Positions 1-11,019 of a stretch of 64,000 nt of DNA are shown here, piece after piece. The DNA lies in assembly GCF_907164915.1 (NCBI RefSeq), contig NC_061862.1, positions 144,778,972-144,842,971 of the forward strand, read 5' to 3'. Source of the stretch: Impatiens glandulifera. Its lineage: Eukaryota > Streptophyta > Magnoliopsida > Ericales > Balsaminaceae. The notes under the pieces are model-generated. The model was not told the origin of the DNA. It saw only the letters and a program-made list of their open reading frames with translations, and searched no databases. The position numbers and the translations under genes are program-made. Position 1 is the first letter of the stretch, and each line of letters starts with the position of its first letter.

Positions 1-1447
1 AACAAGAATAAAGCAGTTGGTAGATTGCAAGCGGGGCAAAAGATGACTCTTCAATTTAACCCGGTTGATGGTAAACCAATGTGCGAGAATAGGACAGCTT
101 GGTCGAGGCATATTGGGAATGTCATTCGAGACTCCAATGCACTACCTCATAGGACTTTGCGTTGGTTGGACCTGAGCTCTACACAGCTAGATCACATATG
201 GATGGCTATCACGGTAACTTTTTATATTATTAAGTCCATTATGTATTCAACACAATCTATAATCGTATTTTAATGTTGACTATTTAGGATCCTTTCGTGG
301 CTGTGGGGGATGACATCAACAACTATAGAAGACAAAGTTTATTTCAAACCAACAAATTATGGGATAGATGGAGATGTCATTGGAACACCATGTACATTAA
401 AGCCCATGAAGGTAACGAGCAAGCGATTAGGGCAAATCCTCCTCCCGAGATCGAAATAAGTGATTGGCATTATCTACTTGATCGTCGCTTTCTCACTCCA
501 GAATTCAAGGTAAATTAAAGTGTTTATAAAGAGCTCTTACATTAATTATTCATTAAACACAAATGTTTTCTTATTTGCAGAAAACAAGTACTGTGAATGC
601 GCAAAATAGGTCGCGTGTTGTGTACAAGAATCATGCGGGCAACATCTCATTTTCGCAAGTGGAGAAGCAAATAGTTCGTTTTATCATTGAATAACAAAGT
701 TTATAATATTATTACGTTTTTATTAATTATTAAATTTGTACAGGAGAAGACTACCGGTACGTCGCATAATTTTGCGGAATTATTTCTGCACACTCATACA
801 AAGAAACCGACTCTGCAAGATCCAAATCCGGAGGTTCCCCCTATTATTCAAGAAAAAGTGGTAAGTCGTGTTTATTAGTTATATTTCTTTTATTTATTTT
901 ATGTATGTATGTAATCAAATGTAATTTGTGTTTGTAGACTGCCTTGCGAACTGCTATAGAAGAAGACCCGAATAAAAATGAATTGTAGTTGGCTGAGTGC
1001 GCATTCGGGTCTTAGGGACATGGGCGAGTTGTGGGTTTGGGCTCCGGTGTCACACCTAGATCTTTTAGACCTGATGCTCGTGGTGGTACTAGCACACCGC
1101 GCAGTGACACGCAAAATTTCCGTGAACAAAACCAACTTTTACTTGAGGAGATGTAGAGGATGCGAGATGAGCGTGAAGCTGAGAAGCTTCAGTCACGGAG
1201 AGAGCGCGAAGAAGCCTTACTCGAGCGTCAAATGGAGCGTGAGGAAGCACAAAGGCAGCGTGAAATTGAGCGCGAAGAATTATTGATGCAGCGTCAAGAT
1301 GAACGTGAAGAAGCTCGAAGGGAGCGTGATAGAATGCGGGATGAGATGCTTGAGATGAGATCGACGATGAACTTCTTATTATCCAGGATTCCCCGTGATC
1401 AACTTCCACCTGCCCCTCCCACTCGAGATGATGCCCCTCCTACTTAG
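1..1447 (+). pseudogene. CACTA second-gene (TNPA-like) protein, partial, broken
   Basis: Second protein of the CACTA element, by analogy with En/Spm TNPA a DNA-binding partner of the transposase. Exons inferred from GT/AG sites and the other copy: 1-213 (starts outside the window), 288-509, 581-673, 744-860 and 938-1447. The middle exons encode a basic region with WDRWRCHWNTMYIK, the last a long Arg/Glu-rich coiled coil (REREEALLERQMEREEAQ) ending in a Pro-rich tail. In the last exon there are in-frame TAG stops at 986, 1013 and 1154. Exon 2 and its splice donor (509/510) are intact here, unlike in the 43-kb copy. The stops before the coiled coil make full-length product unlikely. Confidence 0.75.
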
Positions 1448-1790
1448 AGATGATGCCCCTTCCACTTGATCGTCGCTTTCCCACTTGAATTCTGGTTAGT
1501 TAAAATATAATTTGAAGTACGTTAATTAATGGTTTTTGTGAATTTGTGATATGATTGTAGTTTTTGGATGGATTATAGTTTGTGGATGGATTGTAGTAGT
1601 TTGTGGATGGATTATTGTTTTGAATTAATGATTATAGTTTTGGGTTTTTGGTTATTGATGATTGTGTGCTTTTTGGTTTTGGTTATTGATGATTGTGTGC
1701 TTTTTGGTTTTTGGTTTTTGGTTATTGGTTATTGATGATTGTGGTTTTAAATAGGTAAAAATTTGTAAAAAAATAAAACGATTAGGGTTT

Positions 1791-2215
1791 AGTAACGGTT
1801 AAATAATTTCAAAAACCGTTACTATGAACCTAACTGTAACGGTTTAACAAATAAAAAACCATCACAGAAACAACACAAACATCTGTAACGGGTTTCAAAA
1901 ACCGTTACAGATACTACTGCCTTTTAGTAATGATTTTTAGCCGGCTAAAACCGTTACTGTTGTTCCACTACTATCTGTAACGGTTTTCGAAAACCGTTAC
2001 AGATGCTTGTGTTGTTTCTGTGACGATTTTAAGACGGCTAGAACCATTACTGTTGTTCCACTAATATCAGTAACGGTTTTCGAACGCCGTTACTGATACC
2101 TGTGAAGTTTCTGTAACGTAATTTTTAGTAACGATTGGTAACGGTTTTATTTGCCGTTACAATTATGTTTCAGTAACGGTGTTCGAAAACCGTTACTGAA
2201 CAGTTTTCGCCCTTA
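1791..2215. repeat. CACTA 3' subterminal inverted-motif array (copy 1)
   Basis: Many short motifs of the form (T)GTAACGGTTTT and AAAACCGTTAC(AG) in alternating orientation, several adjacent pairs forming small hairpins. In En/Spm elements such subterminal repeats are the binding sites of TNPA; that role here is inferred from family knowledge. Confidence 0.8.
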
Positions 2216-2239
2216 CTAATACCCCTTTTTCTACTAGTG

Positions 2240-2490
2240 AAATCTTCTTACATCATAATTCATATTAAATATATTCATATAATATATTTTAAAATATATT
2301 ATTTTTAATTTAAATAATTTATTAATATTTGAAATATATTATTTTTATTTTAAATAATTTATTAATATTTAAATTATAAATTAATAAAAAAATTATAAAA
2401 ATTAATATATTCATATTATTTGAAAATATATTATTTTTATTTAAATAATTTATTAATAATCAAAATTATTTTTTTATTAAATAATTACTA
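2240..2490. repeat. AT-rich tandem-like tract
   Basis: Nearly pure A/T sequence in which a phrase containing ATATTATTTTTATTTAAATAA recurs about three times with small changes. No coding signal. It flanks the 3' end of the CACTA copy and is the first sequence outside that element. Confidence 0.5.
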
Positions 2491-2492
2491 TA

Positions 2493-2660
2493 GGGATCGC
2501 CTTGTCTAATCCCATTTTCCCTTTTGAAAAACTCATCCAAGATATCATTCACACTAACAATAAAGTGAGAAGTATAAATAAACTACATAATACATTCAAT
2601 AAAAATGTAAGAAAACCAGAATCAATTAAGAACTCTTGAATAACACTCTATTTAATGAAA
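2493..2660 (-). pseudogene. LINE reverse transcriptase relic
   Basis: Read on the minus strand this short stretch gives a series ending in FFKRENGIRQGDP, preceded by FIVSVNDILDE. That is the pre-palm segment of plant LINE reverse transcriptases, where the motif is typically a variant of RQGDPLSP. The same region of the larger LINE at 47603-50672 aligns in nucleotide sequence, including the A-rich stretch to the right. At least one in-frame stop occurs upstream, and nothing else of the element is present, so it is a small decayed fragment. Confidence 0.65.
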
Positions 2661-5119
2661 TAAATTTTTTTTAAATATCTATCTTAAAACTATTCTTTTG
2701 AATATTATGTTATTAAACACTTTAATTTTAAATGACTAAATTATAATAGTTAGTATGATCATATATTATTAAAAATAATGTATAATATATAAATTTAAAA
2801 TATTATTAAAAATAAAGTATATTATATTAATTTAAAAGATAAAATATTATAATTAATGTTTTATTTATTATAATTCAAATAAACTTTTTGAATTTACTAA
2901 ATACATTTTCTTCTTAAATATAAATTGTAATTTGTTTTAAATTTTATGAGGTATTATTTTATTATCATTGTTATATAAAATCAACACATAAATCTTCTGA
3001 AATTTTACCTTATTTAAATTTGAAAAAAATACAAATATTAATAATTAGTTCTCAGCTTATTTAGTTTATTTGCGGATATATTTAATATAATTCAATTTAT
3101 TTGATTTTGCTTGAGGTTTCATTCAGCTTATACAAAATAATAAATAAACTGGGCATGTATAAGCTGAATCAAACCTAATAGCGCGATTAAAATTATATCA
3201 TAACAAGCACAAGTATCTAGTATTCATTAACATTTTGACTTTGCTGATTTAAAATGCATGAATTCAAAAAAGTATTCTCAAAGTTATTAACTATGTCATC
3301 AAGCAGTAAGAAATTAGATAATTGAATGCATTCCTTAGATAAATAAAACTATAAAACCTAGACGAAGTTAGTCAATGGGTTCCATATGAGATAATAGTTG
3401 AAGAAATAAGATAGAATAAATGCAACACATGCATAACCTAGCACATCCATTTCAACTTCTGTTATAAATTCCACTAGAAGGAATCCTTTTCCTCCTAAAA
3501 TAGTGTTAAGAATAAAATCACATCCGAACTGAAAAGGTCAAAATGATTAAAATGATTTTTACTAAAACAAATCTGTAAAACTTAAAATACGTCTTAATCG
3601 AGGGAGGGAGATGAGAGGAGAACACTCTCCTTTGCTGTCGGATTTGGTTAGTCGGGATATTCGGTAAAAAAATTCACATAGATCTGATTGAACGGATTAG
3701 TGAAGAAGAATAAGAAATTAAGAATTTTGGATAGAAATTCATGGACATAGATAAGAGACGAAGAGAGAGAAGAGAATAATATTTTTTTTTTCGAATAAGA
3801 CATATATTATTTATTAAAAAATGCCATGTCATGTGAAATAAACGTACATACATAAAGTCTGTTTAGCAAAAATCCCCAAATTGCCCAACTTTGATAGTTG
3901 AAGCTAGTGGAAAAAAACGTTCAAAGTTCGAGCCCAATTACTCTATTGAGTAATTGAGTCCTTCTATTAACTTAACTAAATATAAATAATAAAAAAGAAC
4001 ATTAATCATAAAATAACACAAATATAAATATAAACACAAATTTGTTTAAGTAAAACACAAGTTAACAACCAAAAAATAAATTCATTGTTCCCTCTTTTTT
4101 TTTTTTTTTAAAAAAAGAGTACCTTTGCTTTGTTGAGACTGAAACATTAATTTCTCTTTAATAATATTTATTTTCATCTTTTCAATTATCTCTCATAGTA
4201 TAGTTTGTTACTTGTTAATTTAAGTTTTCCATTGAACATGGTCGAGGTGGCATGATTTGTGACATAATTGAATGACATCAATCTTAAATATGTTTGATGA
4301 ATAGGTTGATTCTGTAACATTACTTAGAGACAGATCTAAGTTAGTACTGAGGTGGGATAAAACTCATCATAATTTTTTTTACGTTAAAAATGTGATATAA
4401 ACCCTTAATTTTATAATTTATTTAATTTAATTAACTATTTATTTATCTAATTCATAAAAAAGCAAAAAACAAACGTTGGTTTACCCATTTCATTCACAAA
4501 TTTTTCTAAAACTTTTCTAGTTCAACCTATTTTTTTTTCAAGTACATCCCAACTTTAATTTCTGGATTCATCATTGACATTACTTGGTATTGATATTGAT
4601 TTTCTAGTGAATTGACTTTGATACAGAGAAGTTGTATTCAATAGCATTGTTTCGAGGAGGAGAAGAAAGATAAACACAAACAATTAAATTCGATGGGACT
4701 GCCCGATGAGGAGGAAGAACACGATGAATGAGAATCGACGATGAAAAACACAAACAGTTGAATTCAATAGAGTTGTCCGAGGAGGAGGAGAAAACAGTTA
4801 GATTCGATAAACTATCAAAGATCTGCTTCATATTATATATATATATATATATATATTAAATAATTAAAAAAAGTGACACCTCATTAAATTAGTAATGCTA
4901 TGTATTTTTATTTTTATTATTATTTATAAATAATGCTACGTTATAATAAGTTAACTAATTTAGAAATAATTAAGACAAAATTTCATTTTTAAAATTTAAA
5001 CAATAAAAAACACAAAATTTTGAAAATTGAAAGAAGTCGCCCGAAATTCAAATTAATCCAATAGAGACCCTCAATTTAACATTGAATCAAACGTAAAAGA
5101 TGTCTAATATAATTTTTTT
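2661..5119. other. AT-rich spacer without recognisable gene
   Basis: No open frame with family signal on either strand. Contents: a 20-bp inverted repeat at 3114-3176, a poly-T run near 4095, a purine-rich GGAGGAG stretch at 4660-4790 that produces a short spurious minus frame, and a (TA)n microsatellite at about 4834-4856. The stretch 3600-3775 is less AT-rich and purine-heavy, like a 5' untranslated region, but has no attached gene. Confidence 0.6.
3114..3176. repeat. Short imperfect hairpin
   Basis: Arms 3114-3133 and 3157-3176 are reverse complements at 19 of 20 positions (arm sequence AGGTTTCATTCAGCTTATAC) with a 23-base AT-rich loop. It may be a fold-back or MITE remnant. No target duplication was identified. 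Confidence 0.6.
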
Positions 5120-5730
5120 TAAAACTACTTAATGTTATTTTATTAAAAATTTCAAAAAATGAGAAAAAAACCTACGAGTTTAAGAGAACATTCTAAATAG
5201 GCCTAGAATGATTTTGAAGTCGTAACATTTTGAATAAAAGCTAAAAAGCTAAAAACGTAAATGAATTATCTGATTACAATGTTTTCAATTCTAGTGAGTT
5301 TAAAAAACGGTAAATTCCAGTTCCTACAGATATTCCAGTTCTGCTCCGTGCTTGAAATTTTTGTCCACGTTCCCGCGAGGGCGCTGCAATCCGATACAAT
5401 ATATTTCCATAAATCTTCAACGCTCCTGCGGGTTCTTCCATATACCCTTGCATTCCGTTCTTGCCAAATGTTATACACCACTGCTCCAAAGTCGCACTTG
5501 AACACGCTTGTTGAAAATCTATTTCCCTTGAATTTGAGTAGTGCTGCATCTTTGATTTCATTCCATTCGCTCGGGAAACTGATTAGCTCCAGGATTTTAT
5601 AGAATCCGTCCCAAAGCTCCGAAGTAATACAACAGCTCCTGAATAGGTGATCTATGGTTTCTTCATTTCCTCTACATAGATGACAACTCGCGTCCGGGAT
5701 GCTCATATACTTGCTGATACGATCAGCTGC
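5120..5730 (-). mobile_element. LINE 3' fragment (zf-RVT region plus 3' UTR)
   Basis: Minus-strand 3' end of a non-LTR retrotransposon. The frame carries the zinc-binding reverse-transcriptase tail (CHLCRGNEETIDHLFRSC, then a VVYNIWQERNARVYG segment), stop codon at 5266-5268, followed by a 3' UTR to about 5120. The same coding end and 3' UTR recur at 47610-48100, which fixes the shared LINE 3' end. All upstream reverse transcriptase and endonuclease sequence is missing, as in 5'-truncated LINE insertions. Confidence 0.75.
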
Positions 5731-6081
5731 AACCATAATCTTGTTTTCCTTGGTTTGCTCGTTGCCTTCACACAGTTGGGTGAGTCTGTCCCAAACCTCT
5801 TTAGTAGTATCACATTCGATAATGTAGTTAAACATGCTGTCATCGAGAGACCTGTACTAAACATCAAGAGCCATATTGTTGAGGTTGTTCTGCCTCTTTT
5901 CTTCACTGGTCCAGTCAGCTTTCTCCTTATCAATCTTGATAGGACCCTCTGTGATGACACTCCATATATCGTCATGAAGAGAAGAGAGATGAGCACGGAC
6001 TCTCTTCTTCCACACGATGTAGTTTTCTCGAAAGAAGGTTGGAATGGCGGTTGCACTGGCATCTTTAGTTATGATAATCAT
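5266..6081 (-). pseudogene. Copia gag fused in frame to LINE tail
   Basis: One reading frame on the minus strand. From 6081 leftward it encodes the start of a copia gag (MIIITKDASATAIPTFF, FRENYIVWKKRVRAHL, NNMALDV), has a single TAG at 5857-5859, then continues as gag (FNYIIECDTTKEVWDRLTQL, ending near KENKIMVA). At about 5720-5730 it passes without frame change into LINE zinc-binding reverse-transcriptase sequence (DRISKYMSIPDASCHLC) to the stop at 5266. The 5' neighbours are a primer-binding site and LTR. Either a 5'-truncated LINE landed in gag in the same sense, or the copia element carried LINE sequence. Protease, integrase and RT of this copia are absent. Confidence 0.75.
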
Positions 6082-6112
6082 TTTTCAGGAAAGGCTTGAG
6101 AATAGAAATAGA

Positions 6113-6124
6113 GCTCTGATACCA
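6113..6124 (-). promoter_or_regulatory. Copia primer-binding site (initiator Met tRNA type)
   Basis: On the minus strand this reads TGGTATCAGAGC, the usual plant copia primer-binding site, directly downstream of the LTR at 6127-7749 and about 30 bases before the gag ATG at 6081. Confidence 0.85.
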
Positions 6125-6126
6125 AT

Positions 6127-7749
6127 TGATAGGATCGACTTAATCAATAGAGACGGGGGTCTGGCGATTGATGAAGGCTTATGAAAAACGGTTTGAAAGA
6201 AATCTTGTTAGGGATTTTATTCACTTTCTATTATACGCAAACCCTTGTAAACACTTGAAACATAATCAAGTGCGGAATGTTTACTTAGGTTTGAAGCTCA
6301 AGATAAAAAAGGAGAAGATGACAGAAATGAACAACACAACAATTTGTTTATGGATGTTTAGAGAAAACTCTCCTACATCACCCCTTCTTCCAACCACTAG
6401 AAAGATTCACTATAATATGATTCGAATCAAATACAGTTTGCACACACTTAGCTCACTGTTCAACAGAACATGCTCTGTTCAACTTACAAGATGAAGAATA
6501 TCACTCAGCTAAAGGATGTTTTGATTCTAACTCTCTCTTGATTAACACACAGTACAATCAGGAAAGCAACTTCACAGTATGAATATTTAAGGGCTTGATT
6601 TCTCAGTAAGCAAGATGATAGACTGATTTCTCTCTCTGTAATTCCAGTAGTTCGTCCATTGTCCTTAGGAATCTTTAAATATGCATAGATATCAACGGTC
6701 GAATCTTCAGAATGATATTTGGCACTCTTCCATTGGAATGCCTCCATAACACAAGAGACTCTGAATACAAGGATCGTGGCCGTACACAACATGTAGTGCG
6801 CTGAATATTCTTCAAAGATTTACCTGCAAAACAAGTAGTGGGAAGGATATTCACTCATGTGTCATTAGTTAATTGGTTGCATAGAACTGTCGTACTGATC
6901 TTCACAAGAACGTGGAGCAGAAGTAGCTAACAACTATAACACGTGAGTAGACGGGTGTTAGCTTCAAGTAACTTCTTAAGCAAAGCAATTAGACGCATTT
7001 CAATTAGACGACCTCGTCTAATGAAATCAAATGTCCCCGTCTAATAACAGAATCCATTAGACCACCTGGTCTAATGGGATTAGACTTACGTCTAATTACA
7101 ATCAATTCAGACTAATCTGAAGGAGTTAGACTGCACGTCTAACTTTCATAAGTTAGACTGCATGTCTAACTTTCTCTTTCTATTAGACTGCACGTCTAAC
7201 TCCGCTGAGTTAGACTGCACGTCTAATTTCGTTCCACTTCAGACTAATCTGAAGGAGTTAGACTATACGTCTAACTTTCACAATCCATTAGACTGCACGT
7301 CTAACTCCGCTGAGTTAGACTACACGTCTAATTACGAGATCTATTAGACTGCACGTCTAACTCCGCTGTGTTAGACTGCACGTCTAATTCTGAGATCTAT
7401 TAGACTACACGTCTAACTCCGCTGAGTTAGACTGCACGTCTAATTACGAGATCTATTAGACTGCACATCTAACTCCACTGAGTTAGACTGCACGTCTAAC
7501 TCCGCTAAGTTAGACCGCATGTCTAATTACAAGATCTATTAGACTGCACGTCTAATTTTGAGATCTATTAGACTGCACGTCTAACTCCGCTGAGTTAGAC
7601 TACACGTCTAATTGCGAGATCTATTAGACTGCACGTCTAACTCCACGAGTTAGACTGCACGTCTAATTCATACATCTAATACCAAATCAATTTAATGAGC
7701 CTCATTAGAAACAAGTCTAATGAAATCTGATTTTGATACACCTGCATCA
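6127..7749 (-). mobile_element. Copia 5' LTR (1.6 kb) with palindrome array
   Basis: In plus orientation it starts TGATAGG next to the primer site and ends TGCATCA at 7749, so on the minus strand it is TG...CA with short TGAT/ATCA ends. It is unusually long (1623 bp). The U3-side half is dominated by the palindrome array at 7004-7666. A stretch near 6350-6392 (GGATGTTTAGAGAA, then TCCTACATCACCCC) matches 45532-45575 inside the solo LTR at 45205-47337, so the two are related LTRs. No partner LTR of this element is present. The left boundary is anchored by the primer site, the right one only by sequence rules. Confidence 0.65.
7004..7666. repeat. Tandem array of about 23 short palindromes in an LTR
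   Basis: The core is the near-perfect palindrome TTAGACTGCACGTCTAA (variants TACAC, TATAC, TGCAT in the centre), repeated about 23 times at 25-30 base spacing. Spacers alternate between a TCCGCTGAG type and a TACGAGATC type, giving a higher-order unit near 57 bases in the middle of the array. The first three motifs (7004-7110) are diverged. Single units read as one strand give the spurious protein repeat LDCTSN. Each motif can form a stem of 6-8 bp or a symmetric protein-binding site. Confidence 0.9.
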
Positions 7750-9382
7750 AGAACAGTTGGATGTATATATAATCCATTCATCATTTCATCATCAAAATTC
7801 CAATAGTCAAACTATTTCAACACATGGTCAAAATAATTTGACCCAACATAACATTCTTTGAAATTTGAACTGATGTATTTGCCTCATTTGTCGGATCTCA
7901 AGCATTTAACCTTCATATTTGTTTCATTTTCAACCAAAGTCTTCCATTTTTTGAAACCACAAATACATCAGATTATTTCTTCATAAAATATACCCATACC
8001 TTTCTCGTCGAATTATCAATAAACATCACGTAGTAGTGTGATCCGCAAATAGAAGAAACAAGTGTAGGTCCCCACACATCAGTATGTACAAACTCTAGCC
8101 TTTCTTTCTTGAGCTTCTTCCCAATCTTTAAGAAACTCACATGTTTCTGTTTTCCAAGAATGCAGTTTTCACATAACTAATGTTCAATAGACTTTAGTTC
8201 TGGAATTTGTCCATTCTTCACTGTTCTTCGAGTCATCAACTACAACAACAACTATTTCTCTGTTAGTTGAAGTCGTGTATAACGTTCCAGTTTTGTGACC
8301 TCGAGCAATAACTATTTCTCCTTTAGTCACCTTTCTCGCACCATTTCCACAACTGAAACTGTGACCTTCTTCATCAAGTTGTGTAACAGAAATCAGATTG
8401 CGCATTAAACCTAGAATGTGTCTCACCTTATTAATCTTCCAAACATAATCATTTTCCATCTTCAATTTGATGTCCCTCATGCCAACAATATCTAGTGCCT
8501 CACCATTTGCGAGATAAAATTTCTCACAATTTCCAGCCACATAATTCTCCATTAATTCTTTGTGTGCAGTGGTGTAGAAAGACACTCCAGAATCCAAAAC
8601 TCATGAATCTATCGGGCTATCAATAGATATAAGTAATACATCAGTGACAGTTTCTGTAGCAATGTTGGTTGTATCATTTCTATCATTACCGTTTCTCTTC
8701 GGTGTTTTGTAGTTCCTCTTCAAATGACCATATTTACAACAATTCAAGTACTCAAATGTCTGTCCAGACTTGGACTGACTCCTCCCTCTTCTCTACATAG
8801 ATCTTCTCTTACCTTTGTTGAAATTTATATCATTACCTCTGTCCATGTTTTCCACATTCAGAGTAGAACGTTTGAACGTTTACCAAAATCAATTTTATGA
8901 ACCTCTTTAGCAATAATACAATCTCTAACTTAAATAAATTTCAGTTTAACATTTCCAAGTGAATTACTAATTATTGCCCTCATAGGTTCCCAACTATTTG
9001 GTAAAGATGCTAACAAAATCAGGGCACTACTTCGTCCCCAAAATCAATCTCAACAGATAGCAATTGATTCTCAATTGTATTGAATTCATTTAAATGAGTA
9101 GTGACAGAAGTAACATAAACCATTCTTAAATAAAATAGTCTTTTCATTAAGTGTACCTTGTTGTTATCAAATGGTTTTCATGCATATCAGAAAGAGCTTT
9201 CATCAGACCCATGGTGGTTTTCTCCTTTGCTACATTGTGAGCAACCGTAGAGATAATCTTCAATATGCATTCTCCGAAAGGCATAATCTGTCACATTGAA
9301 TCTTCCAATCCCATGTCCTATACTATTCTCGTTTGTCATCGTTTCCAATGCTCAGATCTAGCCTAGTTGCTCTAATATCAGT
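7750..9382 (-). pseudogene. Decayed copia gag-protease-integrase fragment
   Basis: Minus-strand copia remnant read from the LTR at 9383 leftward. Gag is shattered (8880-9350, with a segment ending ILLASLPNSWE-like). The protease/gag-pre-integrase part is the longest frame (8184-8597: DSGVSFYTTAHKELM, then VRHILGLMRNLISVTQLDEEG). Integrase fragments follow at about 7830-8180 (FKKWKTLVENET, KCLRSDK). Stops and frameshifts are frequent; RT and RNase H are missing. The left end abuts the LTR at 6127-7749, suggesting truncation by that later insertion or by recombination. Confidence 0.75.
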
Positions 9383-9749
9383 TGTTAGGATTTGTATCTC
9401 CCAAATCCGACATGCTTGAAACGATCTGTAAAAATGCAATAAATAAAAACACAAGAAGACACATATTTATAGTGGTTTACTCAAATTGGTCTACGTCCAC
9501 TTCTGCCGCCACCAGATTTTACTATGAAGAAAAAGAATGAATACATAGTTTTTGCTTCACACTTTATCTCTTTAGAATTCTATCTTATTAATGTAAATTC
9601 TTAACAATCACATATTTATAGGGTAAACATTTAGGTAATAAACCCTAAATAACTCTTGGTCAGGCCCAATCTCAAAACCAATTATAACCCCAATAAAATA
9701 TAATTAACAATTATAAAGTTTATTATAAGTGTTGCTCAATAACTCAACA
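9383..9749 (-). mobile_element. Copia LTR (367 bp) of the decayed element
   Basis: In plus orientation TGTTAGGATTTG... to ...AACTCAACA, that is TGTTGAG...CCTAACA on the minus strand. The adjoining bases 9366-9380 read TGATATTAGAGCAAC on the minus strand, a mutated Met-tRNA primer site, so this is the 5' LTR of the minus-strand copia fragment to its left. Confidence 0.7.
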
Positions 9750-10277
9750 ATTTAAACTTAAAGATGTTTTAAAATTGGTCAAAACAGATTTCAACCCTGC
9801 TGCAGTCCTACTCTTGTGCAGCCTTCTGTCCACTAATTAAGACATCAAAGTAGAGGTAATTTTCTTGAGGTAACTTGTTTGGGAAAATTATGAGAAAAAT
9901 AATTTAGTAGTTGAATAAAAAACGGTTTAGTTAAAATTTTTCTAAAATTTCTTAAAATGGATGATTTCAATAAAATAAATAAAGAGAATTTGATATCATG
10001 ATTATGCTTATGATTTCATTTCTAGTTATGCATTTGATTGAGAATAGAACTTCCTAAATTGAATAGGATTAGATAACCAAATTTGGTTTCTTTTGAATTT
10101 ATTTTCCTTTGAAAGGGCTGAGGGTTGAGGCCAGGAAAGATTCAAATGATGAAATGATTTGAATGTTTTAAAGGATGAATGTAATGTTACCATGTCTTGG
10201 TTGATAAATGAACATGATATGATGAAAACAAGTTTGAAGTGTTTTGAGGTGATGAATGTGATTGATTGCTTTGATAT
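9750..10277. other. Spacer before the plus-strand copia
   Basis: About 530 bases with no gene signal. It is the left flank of the copia insertion; its last five bases (GATAT, 10273-10277) are duplicated at 26279-26283, so 26284 onward was originally contiguous with it. Confidence 0.6.
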
Positions 10278-10535
10278 TGTAACATTTTGACTTTAGTATA
10301 AGAATTAATATCAATCATCAATTATTCGCGGTTTATATTAATTTCGTTATATTACGCTTAACTAAAAGTTAGGTGTTTATCGTTTTCTTGTTTTCAGCAT
10401 TTTCAACATTTTATAGTTTTAGTCTTTTTCATTTTTGCTGCAATCTTTTTATCTTTATCTTTGACAATAAGAAATCTTTCTTCATATGTTTTTCCACACT
10501 TCATTGTTCATCACTTTATTGCATTCCGCACAATA
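10278..10535 (+). repeat. 5' LTR of the split copia
   Basis: Begins TGTAACATTTTGACTTTAG and ends CCGCACAATA, with the terminal CA changed to TA compared with the 3' LTR. Followed after two bases by the primer-binding site. Confidence 0.88.
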
Positions 10536-10595
10536 ATTGGTATTAGAGTGGGTTAGATCCGATCAGATTATCACTATTTGTTTTATGGCGAGAAG

Positions 10596-11005
10596 ATGTT
10601 TTCAATGAATCTAGAAATCGAAAAATTCACAGGGCGAAACAGTTTTGGTCTATGGAAGATCAACATGTGAGCCTTTCTTAAACAACAAGGCGTCTGGGCA
10701 CCATTGTCAAAGGAAAAGGAGAAGATAGTTGCAGGTCCTGCAAATGAGTCTACCTCTGGTAAAATCACTGTTGAGCTTGAGGTCTTGGAAGAGAAGGCAC
10801 ACTCAATGATTTTACTCTGGCTGGCTGATAAAGTGATTATTGAGGTATCAGATGAAGATACCACAATCGGTTTGTGGTCGAAGATAGAGGCTTTGTACAT
10901 GAAAAAGTTACTAACTAACAAGTTGTTATTGAAGCAACATATGTTCAGTCTTTGTATGCTTGAAGGTAAGTCTCTTCGTGAACATCTTGATAAGTTAAAC
11001 ATTAT
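10596..11005 (+). pseudogene. Copia gag, 5' part
   Basis: Starts at the ATG at 10596 (MFSMNLEIEKFTGRNSFGLW), has an in-frame TGA at 10668-10670, then continues (LKQQGVWAPL, DTTIGLWSKIEALYMKKLL, LREHLDKLNI) until interrupted at 11006 by CACTAG. The reading frame resumes at 22380 past the transposon (LLELRNIDV, LILLVSLPNSFENFV). This part is the capsid-like UBN2 region. Confidence 0.85.
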
Positions 11006-11019
11006 CACTAGTAAAACCT

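Larger units (their letters stand above)
1..2239 (+). mobile_element. CACTA (En/Spm) transposon, 3' part, copy 1
   Basis: This is the 3' part of a CACTA DNA transposon cut by the window edge. It aligns base for base with 42835-45013 of the full-length copy, with a few substitutions and small indels. It contains most of the second (TNPA-like) gene, then a subterminal array of inverted AACGGTTTT/AAAACCGTT motifs, and ends in the terminal inverted repeat TTTCTACTAGTG (the A at 2240 may also belong). The 5' half is outside the window, so target duplication cannot be tested. Confidence 0.9.

Noticed and set aside
1089..1409. Minus-strand frames opposite the coiled-coil exons (also 43924-44256)
   Set aside because: Complement of GAG/GAA-rich coiled-coil codons lacks stops by composition; the plus strand is the real one.
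4604..4831. Minus-strand frame of 75 codons, Ser-rich
   Set aside because: It arises from purine-rich GGAGGAG repeats; no homology signal, no promoter or splice context.
5261..6099. Plus-strand frames opposite the gag-LINE chimera
   Set aside because: Shadow frames of a clear minus-strand retrotransposon reading frame.
7162..7347. Frame with repeated LDCTSN/LDYTSN peptide
   Set aside because: It is only the translation of the DNA palindrome array in an LTR; no start context and no coding family.
7004..7666. CRISPR-like regular repeats
   Set aside because: The spacers are themselves repetitive, the repeats are 17-base palindromes inside an LTR, and the context is a plant genome; not a CRISPR array.
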